DNA from: Pseudomonas oryzihabitans
Lineage (GTDB): Bacteria > Pseudomonadota > Gammaproteobacteria > Pseudomonadales > Pseudomonadaceae
Direction: 5' to 3'
NCBI RefSeq assembly: GCF_006384975.1
Contig: NZ_CP021645.1
Span: 1-64,000, forward strand
Length of the DNA stretch: 64,000 nucleotides
Part shown: piece after piece, positions 35,962-44,626 of the stretch
Layout of the letters: each line of letters begins with the position of its first letter
How positions within the stretch are numbered: the first letter of the stretch is position 1
The notes under the pieces: generated by a model
Told to the model about the DNA's origin: nothing
The model's database searches: none
The model's input: the letters and a program-made list of their open reading frames with translations, nothing else
Translations under genes and position numbers: made by a program

Positions 35962-38193
35962 ATGAAAAATAACATCCCTCCTTACATCATCGCGGTATTG
36001 GCGTCCGCTATGGCGAGTACCCACGTCCTGGCAGCCTCTCAACCTTGGCTGGATTCGACTCAATCGCCGGATCAGCGGGCAATGCTCTTACAGCAAGATT
36101 TGACGCTGGAAGAACAAATCCGCCGAGTACACGGCGAAATGGCCATGCCAATCCTCGGATTCACCGTGCCGGAAGGCGCTATCGGGTCCGCAGGGTTTGT
36201 GCCAGCCGATCCAGCGCGGGGTATCCCGGCTCTGCAAATCACGGATGCGAGTCTGGGCGTCGCAAATCCTGCGAATGTGCGGCCCGGGGATGGCGGGACG
36301 CCTCTTCCTTCAGGACTTAGCAGTGCTGCTAGCTGGAACCCCGCAGTCGCTTACGATGGGGGCAGAATGATCGGCCAGGAGGCATGGAGCAAAGGATTCA
36401 ATGTCATGCTTGCTGGCGGGGTAAACCTGGCACGAGATCCCCGCAATGGGAGGAATTTCGAATACTTCGGCGAGGATCCTCTGCTGGCTGGCACCATGGC
36501 CGGTGAGAGCATCAGAGGTATTCAAAGCCAACACGTGCTTTCGACGATCAAGCACTTCGCGATGAATGATCAGGAGACTGCACGCATGGGGATGAACGCT
36601 GTCATCGACGAACGCCCCCTGACGGAGAGTGATCTGCTCGCGTTCCAATTTGCGATTGAGCGCGGCCAGCCCGGTGCGGTGATGTGTGGCTACAACCGGG
36701 TCAATGGTAGTCACGCGTGTGACAACGCTGAGCTGCTTCAGCGGATCTTGAAGAATCGTTGGGGTTATCGCGGTTTTGTGATGTCCGATTGGGGTTCGGT
36801 GCACAGTGTCGAGGCTGCGATGCACGGCGTGGATATCGAGATGGGTACGCAACTGGACAAATGGCTGTTTGGAGATGTTTTCTTTGAACAGCCGCTGTTG
36901 GCCAAAGCTGAGCGGGAACAAGCCTACCGGACCCGTCTGGAGGATATGAGTCGGCGAGTCTTGCGATCCATGTTTGACGTAGGTCTCTTCGAGCATCCTC
37001 CCGTAAAAACGCCCATTGATTATGTGGCGAGCAAGGCGGTTGCGCAGCGGGCTGCAGAGGAAGGAATGGTACTGCTGCGCAATGAGAAACAGATATTGCC
37101 TCTCAAGGGGACGGGAACGAACCAAAGGATCTTGGTGGTGGGGGGCAATGCGGATAAAGGGGTTCTTTCCGGGGCGGGCTCATCGCAGGTTGTGGAGCCT
37201 GAGGGGCCTGGGTTGGCAATCCACAGCGGAGGCGAGGGGCAGTTCGCTTCCCTGCGCGAGATGGTCTGGCACCGAAGCTCGCCACTCAAGGCGCTGAAGG
37301 CGGAGCTACCTGACGCCGTCATCACCTTCAACGATGGGCGCAACCCTGGAGAGGCGGCTGCTCTGGCCAAGAACGCCGATGTGGTCATCGTGTTCGCGAC
37401 GCAGTGGATGATGGAGAGTTACGACACCTTCGATCTGGAACTGCCCAGCGGTCAGAATGATTTGATCGACGCAGTGGCGTCCGCAAACGTGAAAACCGTC
37501 GTTGTCTTGGAAACTGGTGGCCCTGTCAGTATGCCGTGGCTCAAGAAGACCGGAGCGGTGGTGCAGGCCTGGTATCCCGGTGCTGGCGGTGGTGAGGCTA
37601 TCGCTCGTACGCTGACCGGCAAAGTGAATCCCTCGGGTCGCCTTCCAATGACCTTTCCCGCTGATATCAAACAGCTGCCGCGCCCTGTGATACCTGGCTT
37701 CGGTGGCCCGGAAAACGCAAAGATCGACGTCGATTACAACGTCGAAGGCGCCGACGTGGGATACAAGTGGTTCGCGCGCAAGGCTATCAAGCCCTTGTTC
37801 CCATTCGGCTTCGGGCTTTCCTACACGAAATTCAAATATGACGGCTTGAACATCGAGAAAACCTCTCCGCTCACCGTTAGTTTCAAGGTGACCAATACGG
37901 GCCCTCTGACAGGGCAGGATGTTCCGCAGCTCTACCTGACTCGCATGCCTGGTCGGGCTCAGCAACGTTTGCTGGGGTGGGACAAGATCGAGCTCCGGGC
38001 AGGGGAGTCGCGATCCGTTACCCTGCAAGTGGATTCACGGCTGCTCGCTGATTTCGATGTCAGGGCACAACGCTGGTCGGTAGCACCAGGGGGCTATGCT
38101 GTAGCCCTCGGCCACAGCGCTACCGATCTCGTTGCTCGGCAACAGGTGGATCTATCCAGACAAGACTTCGCAGATCCAGTCGTAAGCCACTAG
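35962..38193 (+). CDS. secreted GH3 beta-glucosidase
   Basis: 743 residues with a signal peptide (IIAVLASAMASTHVLA). GH3 N-terminal domain with LARDPRNGRNFEYFGEDPLL and KHFAMNDQE; the nucleophile is Asp276 in GFVMSDWGSVHS. A C-terminal GH3 domain (about 355-570) and a fibronectin-III-like domain (about 630-700) follow. It removes glucose from beta-glucosides, probably in the periplasm. Likely substrates by context are aryl or cyanogenic glucosides (prunasin, amygdalin, dhurrin) or coniferin; cello-oligosaccharides cannot be excluded. Its stop codon TAG is formed by a TA target site plus the first base of a MITE. Confidence 0.88.
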   Translation: MKNNIPPYIIAVLASAMASTHVLAASQPWLDSTQSPDQRAMLLQQDLTLEEQIRRVHGEMAMPILGFTVPEGAIGSAGFVPADPARGIPALQITDASLGVANPANVRPGDGGTPLPSGLSSAASWNPAVAYDGGRMIGQEAWSKGFNVMLAGGVNLARDPRNGRNFEYFGEDPLLAGTMAGESIRGIQSQHVLSTIKHFAMNDQETARMGMNAVIDERPLTESDLLAFQFAIERGQPGAVMCGYNRVNGSHACDNAELLQRILKNRWGYRGFVMSDWGSVHSVEAAMHGVDIEMGTQLDKWLFGDVFFEQPLLAKAEREQAYRTRLEDMSRRVLRSMFDVGLFEHPPVKTPIDYVASKAVAQRAAEEGMVLLRNEKQILPLKGTGTNQRILVVGGNADKGVLSGAGSSQVVEPEGPGLAIHSGGEGQFASLREMVWHRSSPLKALKAELPDAVITFNDGRNPGEAAALAKNADVVIVFATQWMMESYDTFDLELPSGQNDLIDAVASANVKTVVVLETGGPVSMPWLKKTGAVVQAWYPGAGGGEAIARTLTGKVNPSGRLPMTFPADIKQLPRPVIPGFGGPENAKIDVDYNVEGADVGYKWFARKAIKPLFPFGFGLSYTKFKYDGLNIEKTSPLTVSFKVTNTGPLTGQDVPQLYLTRMPGRAQQRLLGWDKIELRAGESRSVTLQVDSRLLADFDVRAQRWSVAPGGYAVALGHSATDLVARQQVDLSRQDFADPVVSH

Positions 38194-38333
38194 GTTCTGT
38201 ACGAAAAATGCCTGCGCTCGGTGATGCTTCGTTGAAAAAGGCTTCGGAATGCTCATTTACCGCTCGTAAACTCCGCTTCCTCAGCCTTTTTCGCCTCGCC
38301 TGACCTTCGCTCGGCGAATTTTCGTACAGAGCC
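38193..38333. mobile_element. 141-bp MITE with ends matching the IS5-family element
   Basis: Left end GGTTCTGTACGAAAAAT, right end ATTTTCGTACAGAGCC: near copies of the inverted repeats of the IS at 17557-18466, with TA at both flanks (38191-38192, 38334-38335). No coding capacity. An internal dyad (AAAAAGGCT...AGCCTTTTT) allows a long hairpin. It most likely moves with the transposase of the full-length element. Confidence 0.82.
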
Positions 38334-38343
38334 TAAGCTTCTG

Positions 38344-38384
38344 TTCTCCATGCCATGGTGCTTTTCCTCCCATGGCATGGAGAA
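38344..38384 (+). terminator. 15-bp perfect hairpin after the MITE
   Basis: TTCTCCATGCCATGG (38344-38358) pairs exactly with CCATGGCATGGAGAA (38370-38384), loop of 11. It was probably the terminator of the beta-glucosidase operon, now separated from it by the MITE. Confidence 0.6.
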
Positions 38385-38534
38385 GAGACTGTGGAAACAC
38401 TTCTTTTAAATGTTTGATCAAGATAAAAGTAGCGGCGGCGTGCCGTACCTTTGATACCTTCTACATCCTGCTCGAATTGTTATCGAGTCACAACCGTTTA
38501 AGTAGTGCTTCTCTGCGTAGCCTATTCGCTAATT

Positions 38535-38936
38535 TCAGGCTTTTTCGACGTGAGCCTTCAGGCGATGCAGCACGTATCCCCAGTGGGTATTACAGAGCGG
38601 AAGATGCGAATCGCTTTCGTCCCATTCGCCGTGCGTCAGTTCGACAAGCGTGTGTCCATCGTCGAGATCGGCAAGCTGGAAGATCAACGTCCTGCCTGCA
38701 GAGTGACTAGGACCCTCCACTTCGGTCTGCACGAGACGGGTATTCAGTTCTAATGCCTCAGTCCGAAAAGCGAAGTGCAAACCGGGCTTGGGCCTTAGGG
38801 TCAGCACCTCTCCGGGCGTAATCGCACCTGCGACGTCTCCGAGGTGCCACGCCGCCATTTCATCTAGATCGGTGAGAGCGTGGTAGAGCGTTGCTCGGGG
38901 TGCGGCGACTTTGATTGCATGTTGTAGCCTAATCAT
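38535..38936 (-). CDS. SRPBCC-family (AHSA1-like) protein
   Basis: 133 residues from ATG 38936, which has CAGGAGAC upstream (an earlier in-frame ATG at 38990 lacks one). MIRLQHAIKVAAPRATLYHA followed by LTDLDEMAAWH is the N-terminal START/SRPBCC pattern. FQLADLDDGHTLVELTHGEW is the central beta region, and the C-terminal helix ends RLKAHVEKA. Such proteins bind hydrophobic ligands. Role here unknown; no clear link to the neighbouring pathways. Confidence 0.7.
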   Translation of the reverse strand: MIRLQHAIKVAAPRATLYHALTDLDEMAAWHLGDVAGAITPGEVLTLRPKPGLHFAFRTEALELNTRLVQTEVEGPSHSAGRTLIFQLADLDDGHTLVELTHGEWDESDSHLPLCNTHWGYVLHRLKAHVEKA

Positions 38937-39143
38937 TGAGTTGTCTCCTGGGTAGGGAAATTGCGCCCACTGAGAGCACATACCTCGCATTCATGGTAGT
39001 CAGCCCCAAGACCACTGTTCAATTATTAAATTGTTTGATATCGATAAGCGGAACGTTATGAAAAGGCTGAGCCGTCGGATAATGCCTGCCAGTTAGGCCT
39101 CAATTGCAGTCCGCATAGCACTTCTGGCTATCCTGAAGACCAT

Positions 39144-39180
39144 AAAAAACGCCGCGTTTTTACGGAACGCGGCGTTTTTT
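39144..39180. terminator. strong bidirectional terminator
   Basis: AAAAAACGCCGCGTT (39144-39158) pairs perfectly with AACGCGGCGTTTTTT (39166-39180) around a seven-base loop. A/T runs on both sides allow termination in both directions, here for the MarR transcript. Confidence 0.9.
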
Positions 39181-39265
39181 CTTGAAGGCCAAGCATTGGG
39201 GCATAGGTATCCAGGCATGGCGCATTGTTGCGGCCGCTGAACCCTTTGCTCATTCGGCGACCTGT

Positions 39266-39676
39266 TCAGTCCAGCATCTTTTTCAAGGCTTTCACGAGCA
39301 GTTTTTGCTCTTCCTTATCAAGCTTGCTCAAGAATACTTCATCCGTTGCCGCGGCCATATGTTGCGCATCACTCAACGCAGCCTGGCCATCCTTAGTAAG
39401 GAAAACGTACCAGCGTCTCCGATCAAGTTCGTCCCGGGTTCTCGCAACCCAGCCTCGATTTTCCAATCGCTTAAGTAACTCAGTGAGGGTGGCCTTAGTT
39501 GCGACCGCTGGCTCCAGCAGAGCGGATTGTTCGAGCCCTGGGCTTTCCGAGATCGCTCTAAGCACGGCGTACTGAGGTTTTGTCATCTCAGGCAGTCGAT
39601 AGTTCCATGTCGCGGTGTGTTCTTGCATGACACGTCGTATCAGGTGGAATGCCTCTGAGCGAACTACGTTTCCCAT
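39266..39676 (-). CDS. MarR-family regulator of the decarboxylase operon
   Basis: 136 residues with the MarR winged helix: MTKPQYAVLRAISESPGLEQ, ATKATLTELLKRLENRGWVA, and the wing RTRDELDRRRWYVFLTKDG. It is divergent from the vdcBCD-type genes with 95 bases between, where a palindrome lies (39745-39756). By analogy with MarR-type control of hydroxybenzoate decarboxylases, it probably represses the operon until a phenolic acid binds. No effector can be deduced. Confidence 0.82.
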   Translation of the reverse strand: MGNVVRSEAFHLIRRVMQEHTATWNYRLPEMTKPQYAVLRAISESPGLEQSALLEPAVATKATLTELLKRLENRGWVARTRDELDRRRWYVFLTKDGQAALSDAQHMAAATDEVFLSKLDKEEQKLLVKALKKMLD

Positions 39677-39744
39677 GAATCATGAAACTCCTTCAAAAGG
39701 GGGTTGCGCTGACTAGCGGATGGAGAGTAACGTAAAAAAACAAA

Positions 39745-39756
39745 TTCGTACACGAA
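39745..39756. promoter_or_regulatory. candidate MarR operator
   Basis: TTCGT-AC-ACGAA, an inverted repeat between the divergent MarR and decarboxylase genes, 15 bases before ATG 39772. Its place fits a repressor site. Confidence 0.5.
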
Positions 39757-39771
39757 CTAGTTTGGTGGCTT

Positions 39772-40338
39772 ATGAGGCTGATCGTTGCTATCACCGGCGC
39801 AACAGGGGCTCCGCTTGCGGTGTCACTGCTTGAAGCCTTGAATGAAGTCGGCGGGGTGGAGGTGCATCTCATCATGTCCAAGTGGGCTAGGGTCACCATC
39901 CAAACCGAGACTGGGCGTAGTGCTACAGACCTCGCCCAGTTGGTTGCTCATGTGCACTCGGCTTCCGATCAAGGAGCCAGTATCTCCTCAGGCTCTTTCC
40001 TGACGGACGGCATGGTAATCATTCCTTGCAGCATGAAAACGTTAGCCGGTATTCGAGTGGGGTTTGCGGATGGGCTCATCAGCAGGGCCGCCGATGTGAT
40101 CTTAAAGGAGCAGCGAAAGCTTGTTCTTGTACCGCGTGAAACGCCGCTCAATTCCATCCATCTTGAAAACATGCTTGCGCTATCGCGGATGGGGGTAAGT
40201 ATCGTTCCTCCCATGCCCGCTTACTACAATCATCCCCAGACTATTGATGATGTGACCGACCACATTGTCGCGCGGGTGCTTGATCAATTTGGGCTGCGCT
40301 CCAAGCGTGCGAGGCGCTGGGAAGGGTTGGCTACTTGA
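39772..40338 (+). CDS. vdcB: flavin prenyltransferase (UbiX-like), decarboxylase subunit B
   Basis: 188 residues, UbiX/Pad1 family: LIVAITGATGAPLAVSLLEA at the N-terminus, IIPCSMKTLAGIRVGFADGL near residue 85, LVPRETPLNS and PPMPAYYNHP near residues 118-155. It makes prenylated FMN, the cofactor of the UbiD-type decarboxylase encoded next to it. Gene order B-C-D is that of hydroxyarylate decarboxylase operons (vdcBCD, shdBCD). The symbol follows that family name; the substrate is not proven. Confidence 0.88.
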   Translation: MRLIVAITGATGAPLAVSLLEALNEVGGVEVHLIMSKWARVTIQTETGRSATDLAQLVAHVHSASDQGASISSGSFLTDGMVIIPCSMKTLAGIRVGFADGLISRAADVILKEQRKLVLVPRETPLNSIHLENMLALSRMGVSIVPPMPAYYNHPQTIDDVTDHIVARVLDQFGLRSKRARRWEGLAT

Positions 40339-40374
40339 ACCATTTTTTCAATTTTTGATAAGCGAGGTATAACC

Positions 40375-41799
40375 ATGGCTTACGATAATCTGCGTGATTT
40401 TCTCCAGGCACTGGATTCCAATGGGCAGTTGCTGCGCATCACTGACACTGTCAAAGCGGAACCCGATCTCGCTGCGGCTGCAAACGCTGCGGGTCGGATA
40501 GGAGAAAATGCTCCAGCGCTTTTTTTCAATAATATTGAAGGTTTTACTGATGCTCAGGTAGTGCTCAATACCATTGGCTCCTGGGCCAATCATGCGATTG
40601 CGCTAGGCATGGAGCCCAATACTTCAACTCGAGATCAGATCGCCGAGTTCATCCGGCGCTGGGAAACCTTTCCAGTAGCTCCTGAGCGTAGAGCCGATCC
40701 GGCTTGGGCCCAAAACACCGTAGACGAAGAGGACATCAATCTCTTCGATATACTGCCACTGTTTCGTCTTAATGACGGCGATGGTGGATTCTATCTCGAC
40801 AAGGCGTGTGTCGTTTCCCGTGATCCGACTGATCCTGACAGTTTTGCAAAGCAAAACGTTGGTATCTACCGCATGGAGGTCAAGGGCAAGCGAAAGCTTG
40901 GGCTGCAGCCCGTACCGATGCACGATATTGCCTTGCATCTACATAAGGCGGAAGAGCGTGGTCAAGACCTTCCCATAGCTATTACGCTTGGCAATGATCC
41001 GATCATTACGTTGATGGGCGCTACCCCGCTCAAGTATGACCAGTCTGAGTATGAGATGGCGGGCGCATTGCGCGGATCCGGCTATCCAATTTCTACGGCG
41101 CCGTTGACGGGCTTCGACGTTCCTTGGGGGTCGGAAGTCATCCTTGAGGGTGTCATTGAGGGCCGCAAACGAGAGATTGAAGGACCATTCGGTGAATTTA
41201 CCGGACACTATTCCGGTGGGCGGAATATGACAGTGGTAAGGATTGATAAGGTCTCCTACCGCAGTCAGCCAATTTTTGAGTCGCTTTATTTGGGTATGCC
41301 CTGGACTGAGATTGACTACCTAATGGGCCCGGCTACATGCGTCCCTCTGTACCAACAGCTGAAGGCTGAATTCCCGGAAGTCCAAGCCGTCAATGCCATG
41401 TATACGCATGGTCTTTTGGCCATTATCTCGACGAAGAAACGATACGGTGGCTTCGCTCGTGCTGTAGGGCTCCGAGCAATGACTACACCACACGGCTTGG
41501 GTTACGTAAAGATAGTCATCATGGTCGACGAGGATGTGGATCCGTTCAATCTGCCGCAAGTCATGTGGGCGCTGTCCTCAAAGGTAAACCCTTCCGGGGA
41601 TTTGGTGCAGCTGCCCAATATGTCCGTCTTGGAGTTAGACCCCGGTTCTTCCCCGGCAGGTATTACTGATAAGTTGATTATTGATGCGACCACTCCCGTT
41701 GCGCCTGATCTTCGTGGCCACTACAGCCAGCCTGTACGAGACCTGCCGGAGACAAAAGAGTGGATCGAAAAATTGTCCGGCCTGTTGAGCAATCGTTAA
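40375..41799 (+). CDS. vdcC: UbiD-family non-oxidative hydroxyarylate decarboxylase, subunit C
   Basis: 474 residues, UbiD family: ALFFNNIEGF, QNVGIYRMEVKGKRKLGLQP, a TLGNDPI segment, ILEGVIEGRKREIEGPFGEF with the E-x-PFGE-x-TG motif that binds cofactor and metal, and GLRAMTTPHGLGYVKIVIMV near the C-terminus. It removes the carboxylate of phenolic acids without oxidation, for example 4-hydroxybenzoate to phenol or vanillate to guaiacol. Lower GC than the adjacent beta-glucosidase and Nit1C blocks suggests separate origin. Confidence 0.88.
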   Translation: MAYDNLRDFLQALDSNGQLLRITDTVKAEPDLAAAANAAGRIGENAPALFFNNIEGFTDAQVVLNTIGSWANHAIALGMEPNTSTRDQIAEFIRRWETFPVAPERRADPAWAQNTVDEEDINLFDILPLFRLNDGDGGFYLDKACVVSRDPTDPDSFAKQNVGIYRMEVKGKRKLGLQPVPMHDIALHLHKAEERGQDLPIAITLGNDPIITLMGATPLKYDQSEYEMAGALRGSGYPISTAPLTGFDVPWGSEVILEGVIEGRKREIEGPFGEFTGHYSGGRNMTVVRIDKVSYRSQPIFESLYLGMPWTEIDYLMGPATCVPLYQQLKAEFPEVQAVNAMYTHGLLAIISTKKRYGGFARAVGLRAMTTPHGLGYVKIVIMVDEDVDPFNLPQVMWALSSKVNPSGDLVQLPNMSVLELDPGSSPAGITDKLIIDATTPVAPDLRGHYSQPVRDLPETKEWIEKLSGLLSNR

Positions 41800-41823
41800 T
41801 ATTATGTAATTTGGAGAGCGAAA

Positions 41824-42063
41824 ATGGTATGTCCACGCTGTGAAGACGCGAATGTTGAAGTAATGGCCGAGTCGCCACGTGCTGGTGTGTGGGTTGTCTA
41901 TCAATGCCAGCGATGTCTTTATACTTGGCGCTCCACGGAACCGCTTCGCAGGACTTCGCGTGAGCATTATCCGGAAGAGTTCCGCATGACCCAGGCTGAC
42001 ATTGATGGCGCGCCAGAGGTGCCGACGATTCCTCCTTTGCTTGCAAGTACGTCCGTCAACTAA
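41824..42063 (+). CDS. vdcD: hydroxyarylate decarboxylase subunit D
   Basis: 79 residues with two CxxC pairs (MVCPRCEDANVEV; YQCQRCLYTWRST) forming a zinc-ribbon-like fold, exactly the small D subunit of vanillate/4-hydroxybenzoate decarboxylases. The later segment PEEFRMTQADIDGAPEVPTI and PPL are also typical. It completes the B-C-D operon, 24 bases after the C gene. The role of D is unclear in the family. Confidence 0.88.
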   Translation: MVCPRCEDANVEVMAESPRAGVWVVYQCQRCLYTWRSTEPLRRTSREHYPEEFRMTQADIDGAPEVPTIPPLLASTSVN

Positions 42064-42116
42064 TGATCTTCAGTGAAATAGCGCTTTTGCTGGCCTGTTA
42101 TCACTGTTGCTGTAGG

Positions 42117-42169
42117 CTGCCGTAAGTGCTGAGAAGATAGTTGGAGGGTCTTCTCATTACTTACGGCAG
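42117..42169. repeat. large two-step hairpin
   Basis: CTGCCGTAAGT (42117-42127) pairs with ACTTACGGCAG (42159-42169) and GAGAAGA (42131-42137) with TCTTCTC (42149-42155), separated by a three-base internal loop. It lies between the convergent decarboxylase and aminotransferase genes, as terminator or mobile-element end. Confidence 0.7.
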
Positions 42170-42215
42170 TTCTGTACGAAGCATCACCGATGCGCAGGCA
42201 TTGTTCGTACAGGAG
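42168..42215. mobile_element. shortened MITE remnant with the IS5-type ends
   Basis: GTTCTGTACGAA at 42169 and TTCGTACAG ending about 42212. The stretch 42178-42213 is nearly the reverse complement of the left 39 bases of the MITE at 38193. It looks like an internally deleted copy of about 47 bases. Confidence 0.65.
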
Positions 42216-42225
42216 CTGGGTAGGT

Positions 42226-43425
42226 TTACTCTCGATGCAGTAGGACTTCTACGATGGCCGAAGAAACGTAGGGGATCTTCTCCATTGTCAGGCCCGCTAC
42301 ACACATTCGGCCATTATCGACGAGGTAAATACCGAACTCTTGTCGCAGCCGACCTATCTGTGCCTTGTTGAGGCCAGTGTAGGAAAACAGGCCTCGATGA
42401 CGGCGTAGTTGCTCACCCAGTGGCAGGCCAGCGTCACTGAGCAGCGTTGCTAGCAGCTCGCGCATCGAAGAGGTGCGCAGGCGCATTTCTTCTAGCTCAG
42501 TACGCCAAAGAGTAGAGAGTTCACTGCCCAGTACGAGGTCTACCAACTGAGCGCCATGGTTTGGCGGACTCGAGTAGTTTCGTCTCACGGTGGCTTTCAA
42601 CTGCCCGAGTACCTTGGTTGCTACTTGGGGCGAGTGACAGACCACGGACAAGGTTCCTACCCGTTCCCCGTATAGCGAAAAATTTTTGGAGAAGGAATAG
42701 CTGACGAGAAAGGTCAGGCCCGCACGCTCCATTTCTCTAATAGCAAAGGCATCCTGATCCAGGCCTTCGCCGAAACCTTGGTATGCACAATCGACGAAGG
42801 GGATAAGTTCCCGTTCGACTAGAACCTCGATGACTTTTAGCCATTGGGCGTTGGTCAGGTCCAACCCGGTAGGGTTGTGGCAGCAGGGATGGAGCAGAAC
42901 AATGCTCCGAGAGGGGAGGGTACTGAGTTCTTTCAGCATGCCCTCGAAAGCAAGCTCGGCAGAAGACGAGCAATAATACGGATATTTTTTGACCGCTAAG
43001 CCTGCGCCTTCGAAGATGGCGATATGGTTATCCCAGGTCGGATCGCTTACCCAAACACTGGAGCCCGGAAACCATTGGCGCAAAAAGTCTGCGCCAATCT
43101 TGAGGGCACCGGATCCGCCAAGGGTTTGGAGGGTGGCGATGCGTCCCTCTGCTAGCGCAGGGCTTTCACTGCCAAACTGTAGACGTTGCGCGTTCAAGCG
43201 ATAACCTTCATGACCTTCCATCGGGAGGTACATCGAAGGCGCGAGTGATCGTTTGCGCAGGTGCTGCTCAGCGGCAACTACTGACTGCAGGACCGATAGC
43301 TTTCCTTGCGCATCCGTATAGATCCCCACACTCAGGTTTACTTTCTCAGGTCTGCCATCACTTTGATACGCCCCTATCAGGGACAGGATCGGATCGCCTG
43401 GATAATCAGCTAGATGTTCGAACAT
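42226..43425 (-). CDS. class I aromatic/aspartate aminotransferase
   Basis: 399 residues, aspartate/aromatic aminotransferase family (TyrB/AspC-like). DPILSLIGAYQSDGRPEKVN and NLSVGIYTD at the N-terminus, VLLHPCCHNPTGLDLTNAQW in the middle, PLP-binding Lys in SYSFSKNFSLYGERVG, and the substrate Arg near the end. It lies 17 bases after the DUF2474 gene on the same strand, so it is probably the last gene of the cio operon. It could supply oxaloacetate or pyruvate, keto acids that trap cyanide as cyanohydrins; this is inference. Confidence 0.82.
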   Translation of the reverse strand: MFEHLADYPGDPILSLIGAYQSDGRPEKVNLSVGIYTDAQGKLSVLQSVVAAEQHLRKRSLAPSMYLPMEGHEGYRLNAQRLQFGSESPALAEGRIATLQTLGGSGALKIGADFLRQWFPGSSVWVSDPTWDNHIAIFEGAGLAVKKYPYYCSSSAELAFEGMLKELSTLPSRSIVLLHPCCHNPTGLDLTNAQWLKVIEVLVERELIPFVDCAYQGFGEGLDQDAFAIREMERAGLTFLVSYSFSKNFSLYGERVGTLSVVCHSPQVATKVLGQLKATVRRNYSSPPNHGAQLVDLVLGSELSTLWRTELEEMRLRTSSMRELLATLLSDAGLPLGEQLRRHRGLFSYTGLNKAQIGRLRQEFGIYLVDNGRMCVAGLTMEKIPYVSSAIVEVLLHRE

Positions 43426-43442
43426 GGCTATTCATAACCTGG

Positions 43443-43604
43443 TCAATGAGTTTTCAACCCCGCCGCCGTCAGCACCAGTCGCAGCACCCAGGCCACCACG
43501 CCCAGGGCCACCAGGCTGCACGCCCAGATACCGGCCATCCAGGCCAGCCGCTGCCAGAGCGGCTTGCTGTCGGCGGGATTCGGTTCGCGCGAGCGGCCGG
43601 CCAT
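43443..43604 (-). CDS. DUF2474-type small membrane protein of the cio operon
   Basis: 53 residues not seen as a long frame: [20 protein letters not shown], then one membrane helix ([20 protein letters not shown]) and the end TAAGLKTH. Its ATG (43604) overlaps the cioB stop by one base. A single-helix protein after the bd-oxidase genes corresponds to CydX/CydZ-like DUF2474 subunits that stabilise the oxidase. Confidence 0.82.
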   Translation of the reverse strand: MAGRSREPNPADSKPLWQRLAWMAGIWACSLVALGVVAWVLRLVLTAAGLKTH

Positions 43605-44626
43605 CAGTGGTAGCCCTCACCCGCGCGTACCTTGCCGCGGAATACGTAGTAGCCCCAGAAGGTGTACATCAGGGTGATCGGGATGATGAACAGAGTGCCG
43701 ATGAGCAGGAACAGCTGGCTCTGCGGCGGTGACGAGGCCTCCCAGATGGAAACGCCCGGCGGGATGATGTTCGGCCACAGGCTGATGCCCAGGCCGCTAT
43801 AGCCAAGGAAGATCAGCGCCAGCGTCAGCAGGAAGGGCGCATGGTGCGAGTCTTCGCGCAGGATGGCGCGCAGCAGGGCCAGGGTCACCACGCCCACCAG
43901 GATGGGCACCGGCAGGAACCAGAACAAATTGGGCAGGCTGAACCAGCGATGGGAGATGGCTACATGGGTCAGCGGGGTCCAGATGCTCACCACCACGGTG
44001 AAGGCCAGCAGCAGGAACAGCAGCGGCTTGGTCAGGCGGCGCATGGTGGCCTGCAGCGGACCCTCGGTCTTCATGATCAGCCAGGTGCTGCCCAGCAGCG
44101 CATAGGCGGCGATCACGCCCAGGCCGCAGAACACCGAGAAAGGCGTCAGCCAGTCCAGCGGGCCGCCGACGTACTGGCGATTCTCCACCGGGAAGCCCTC
44201 GATGAAGGCGCCCAAGGCCACACCCTGGCAGAAGCTGGCCAGCAGCGAGCCGAAGATGAAGGACTTGTCCCACAGGGCTTCCTTGCCTTCATGGACCTTG
44301 AAGCGGAACTCGAAGGCCACGCCGCGGAAGATCAGGCCGATCAGCATGAAGATCAGCGGCAGGTAGAGCGCCGGCAGGATCACCGAGTAGGCCAGCGGGA
44401 AGGCGCCGTACAGCCCCGCCCCGCCGAGCACCAGCCAGGTCTCGTTGCCGTCCCAGATGGGCGCCACGGTGTTCATCATGACGTCGCGGTCCTCCTTGCC
44501 CTTGACGAAGGGGAAGAGGATGCCGATGCCCAGGTCGAAGCCGTCCATGACCACGTACATCATGAGGCCGAAGATGATGATGATCGCCCAGATCAGCGGG
44601 AGGTCGATGCCAGGGATGCCGTTCAT
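43604..44626 (-). CDS. cioB: cyanide-insensitive bd-type oxidase subunit II
   Basis: 340 residues, CydB/CioB family with about eight membrane helices. [20 protein letters not shown] near residue 25, [20 protein letters not shown] motif ([20 protein letters not shown]) near 50, and [17 protein letters not shown] near 105. It pairs with CioA to form the quinol oxidase that works in the presence of cyanide. Its start overlaps the cioA stop (ATGA), showing tight coupling. Confidence 0.9.
   Translation of the reverse strand: MNGIPGIDLPLIWAIIIIFGLMMYVVMDGFDLGIGILFPFVKGKEDRDVMMNTVAPIWDGNETWLVLGGAGLYGAFPLAYSVILPALYLPLIFMLIGLIFRGVAFEFRFKVHEGKEALWDKSFIFGSLLASFCQGVALGAFIEGFPVENRQYVGGPLDWLTPFSVFCGLGVIAAYALLGSTWLIMKTEGPLQATMRRLTKPLLFLLLAFTVVVSIWTPLTHVAISHRWFSLPNLFWFLPVPILVGVVTLALLRAILREDSHHAPFLLTLALIFLGYSGLGISLWPNIIPPGVSIWEASSPPQSQLFLLIGTLFIIPITLMYTFWGYYVFRGKVRAGEGYH

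Noticed and set aside
38372..38753. plus-strand frames overlapping the SRPBCC gene
   Set aside because: The minus-strand SRPBCC protein has a domain and a ribosome site; these do not.
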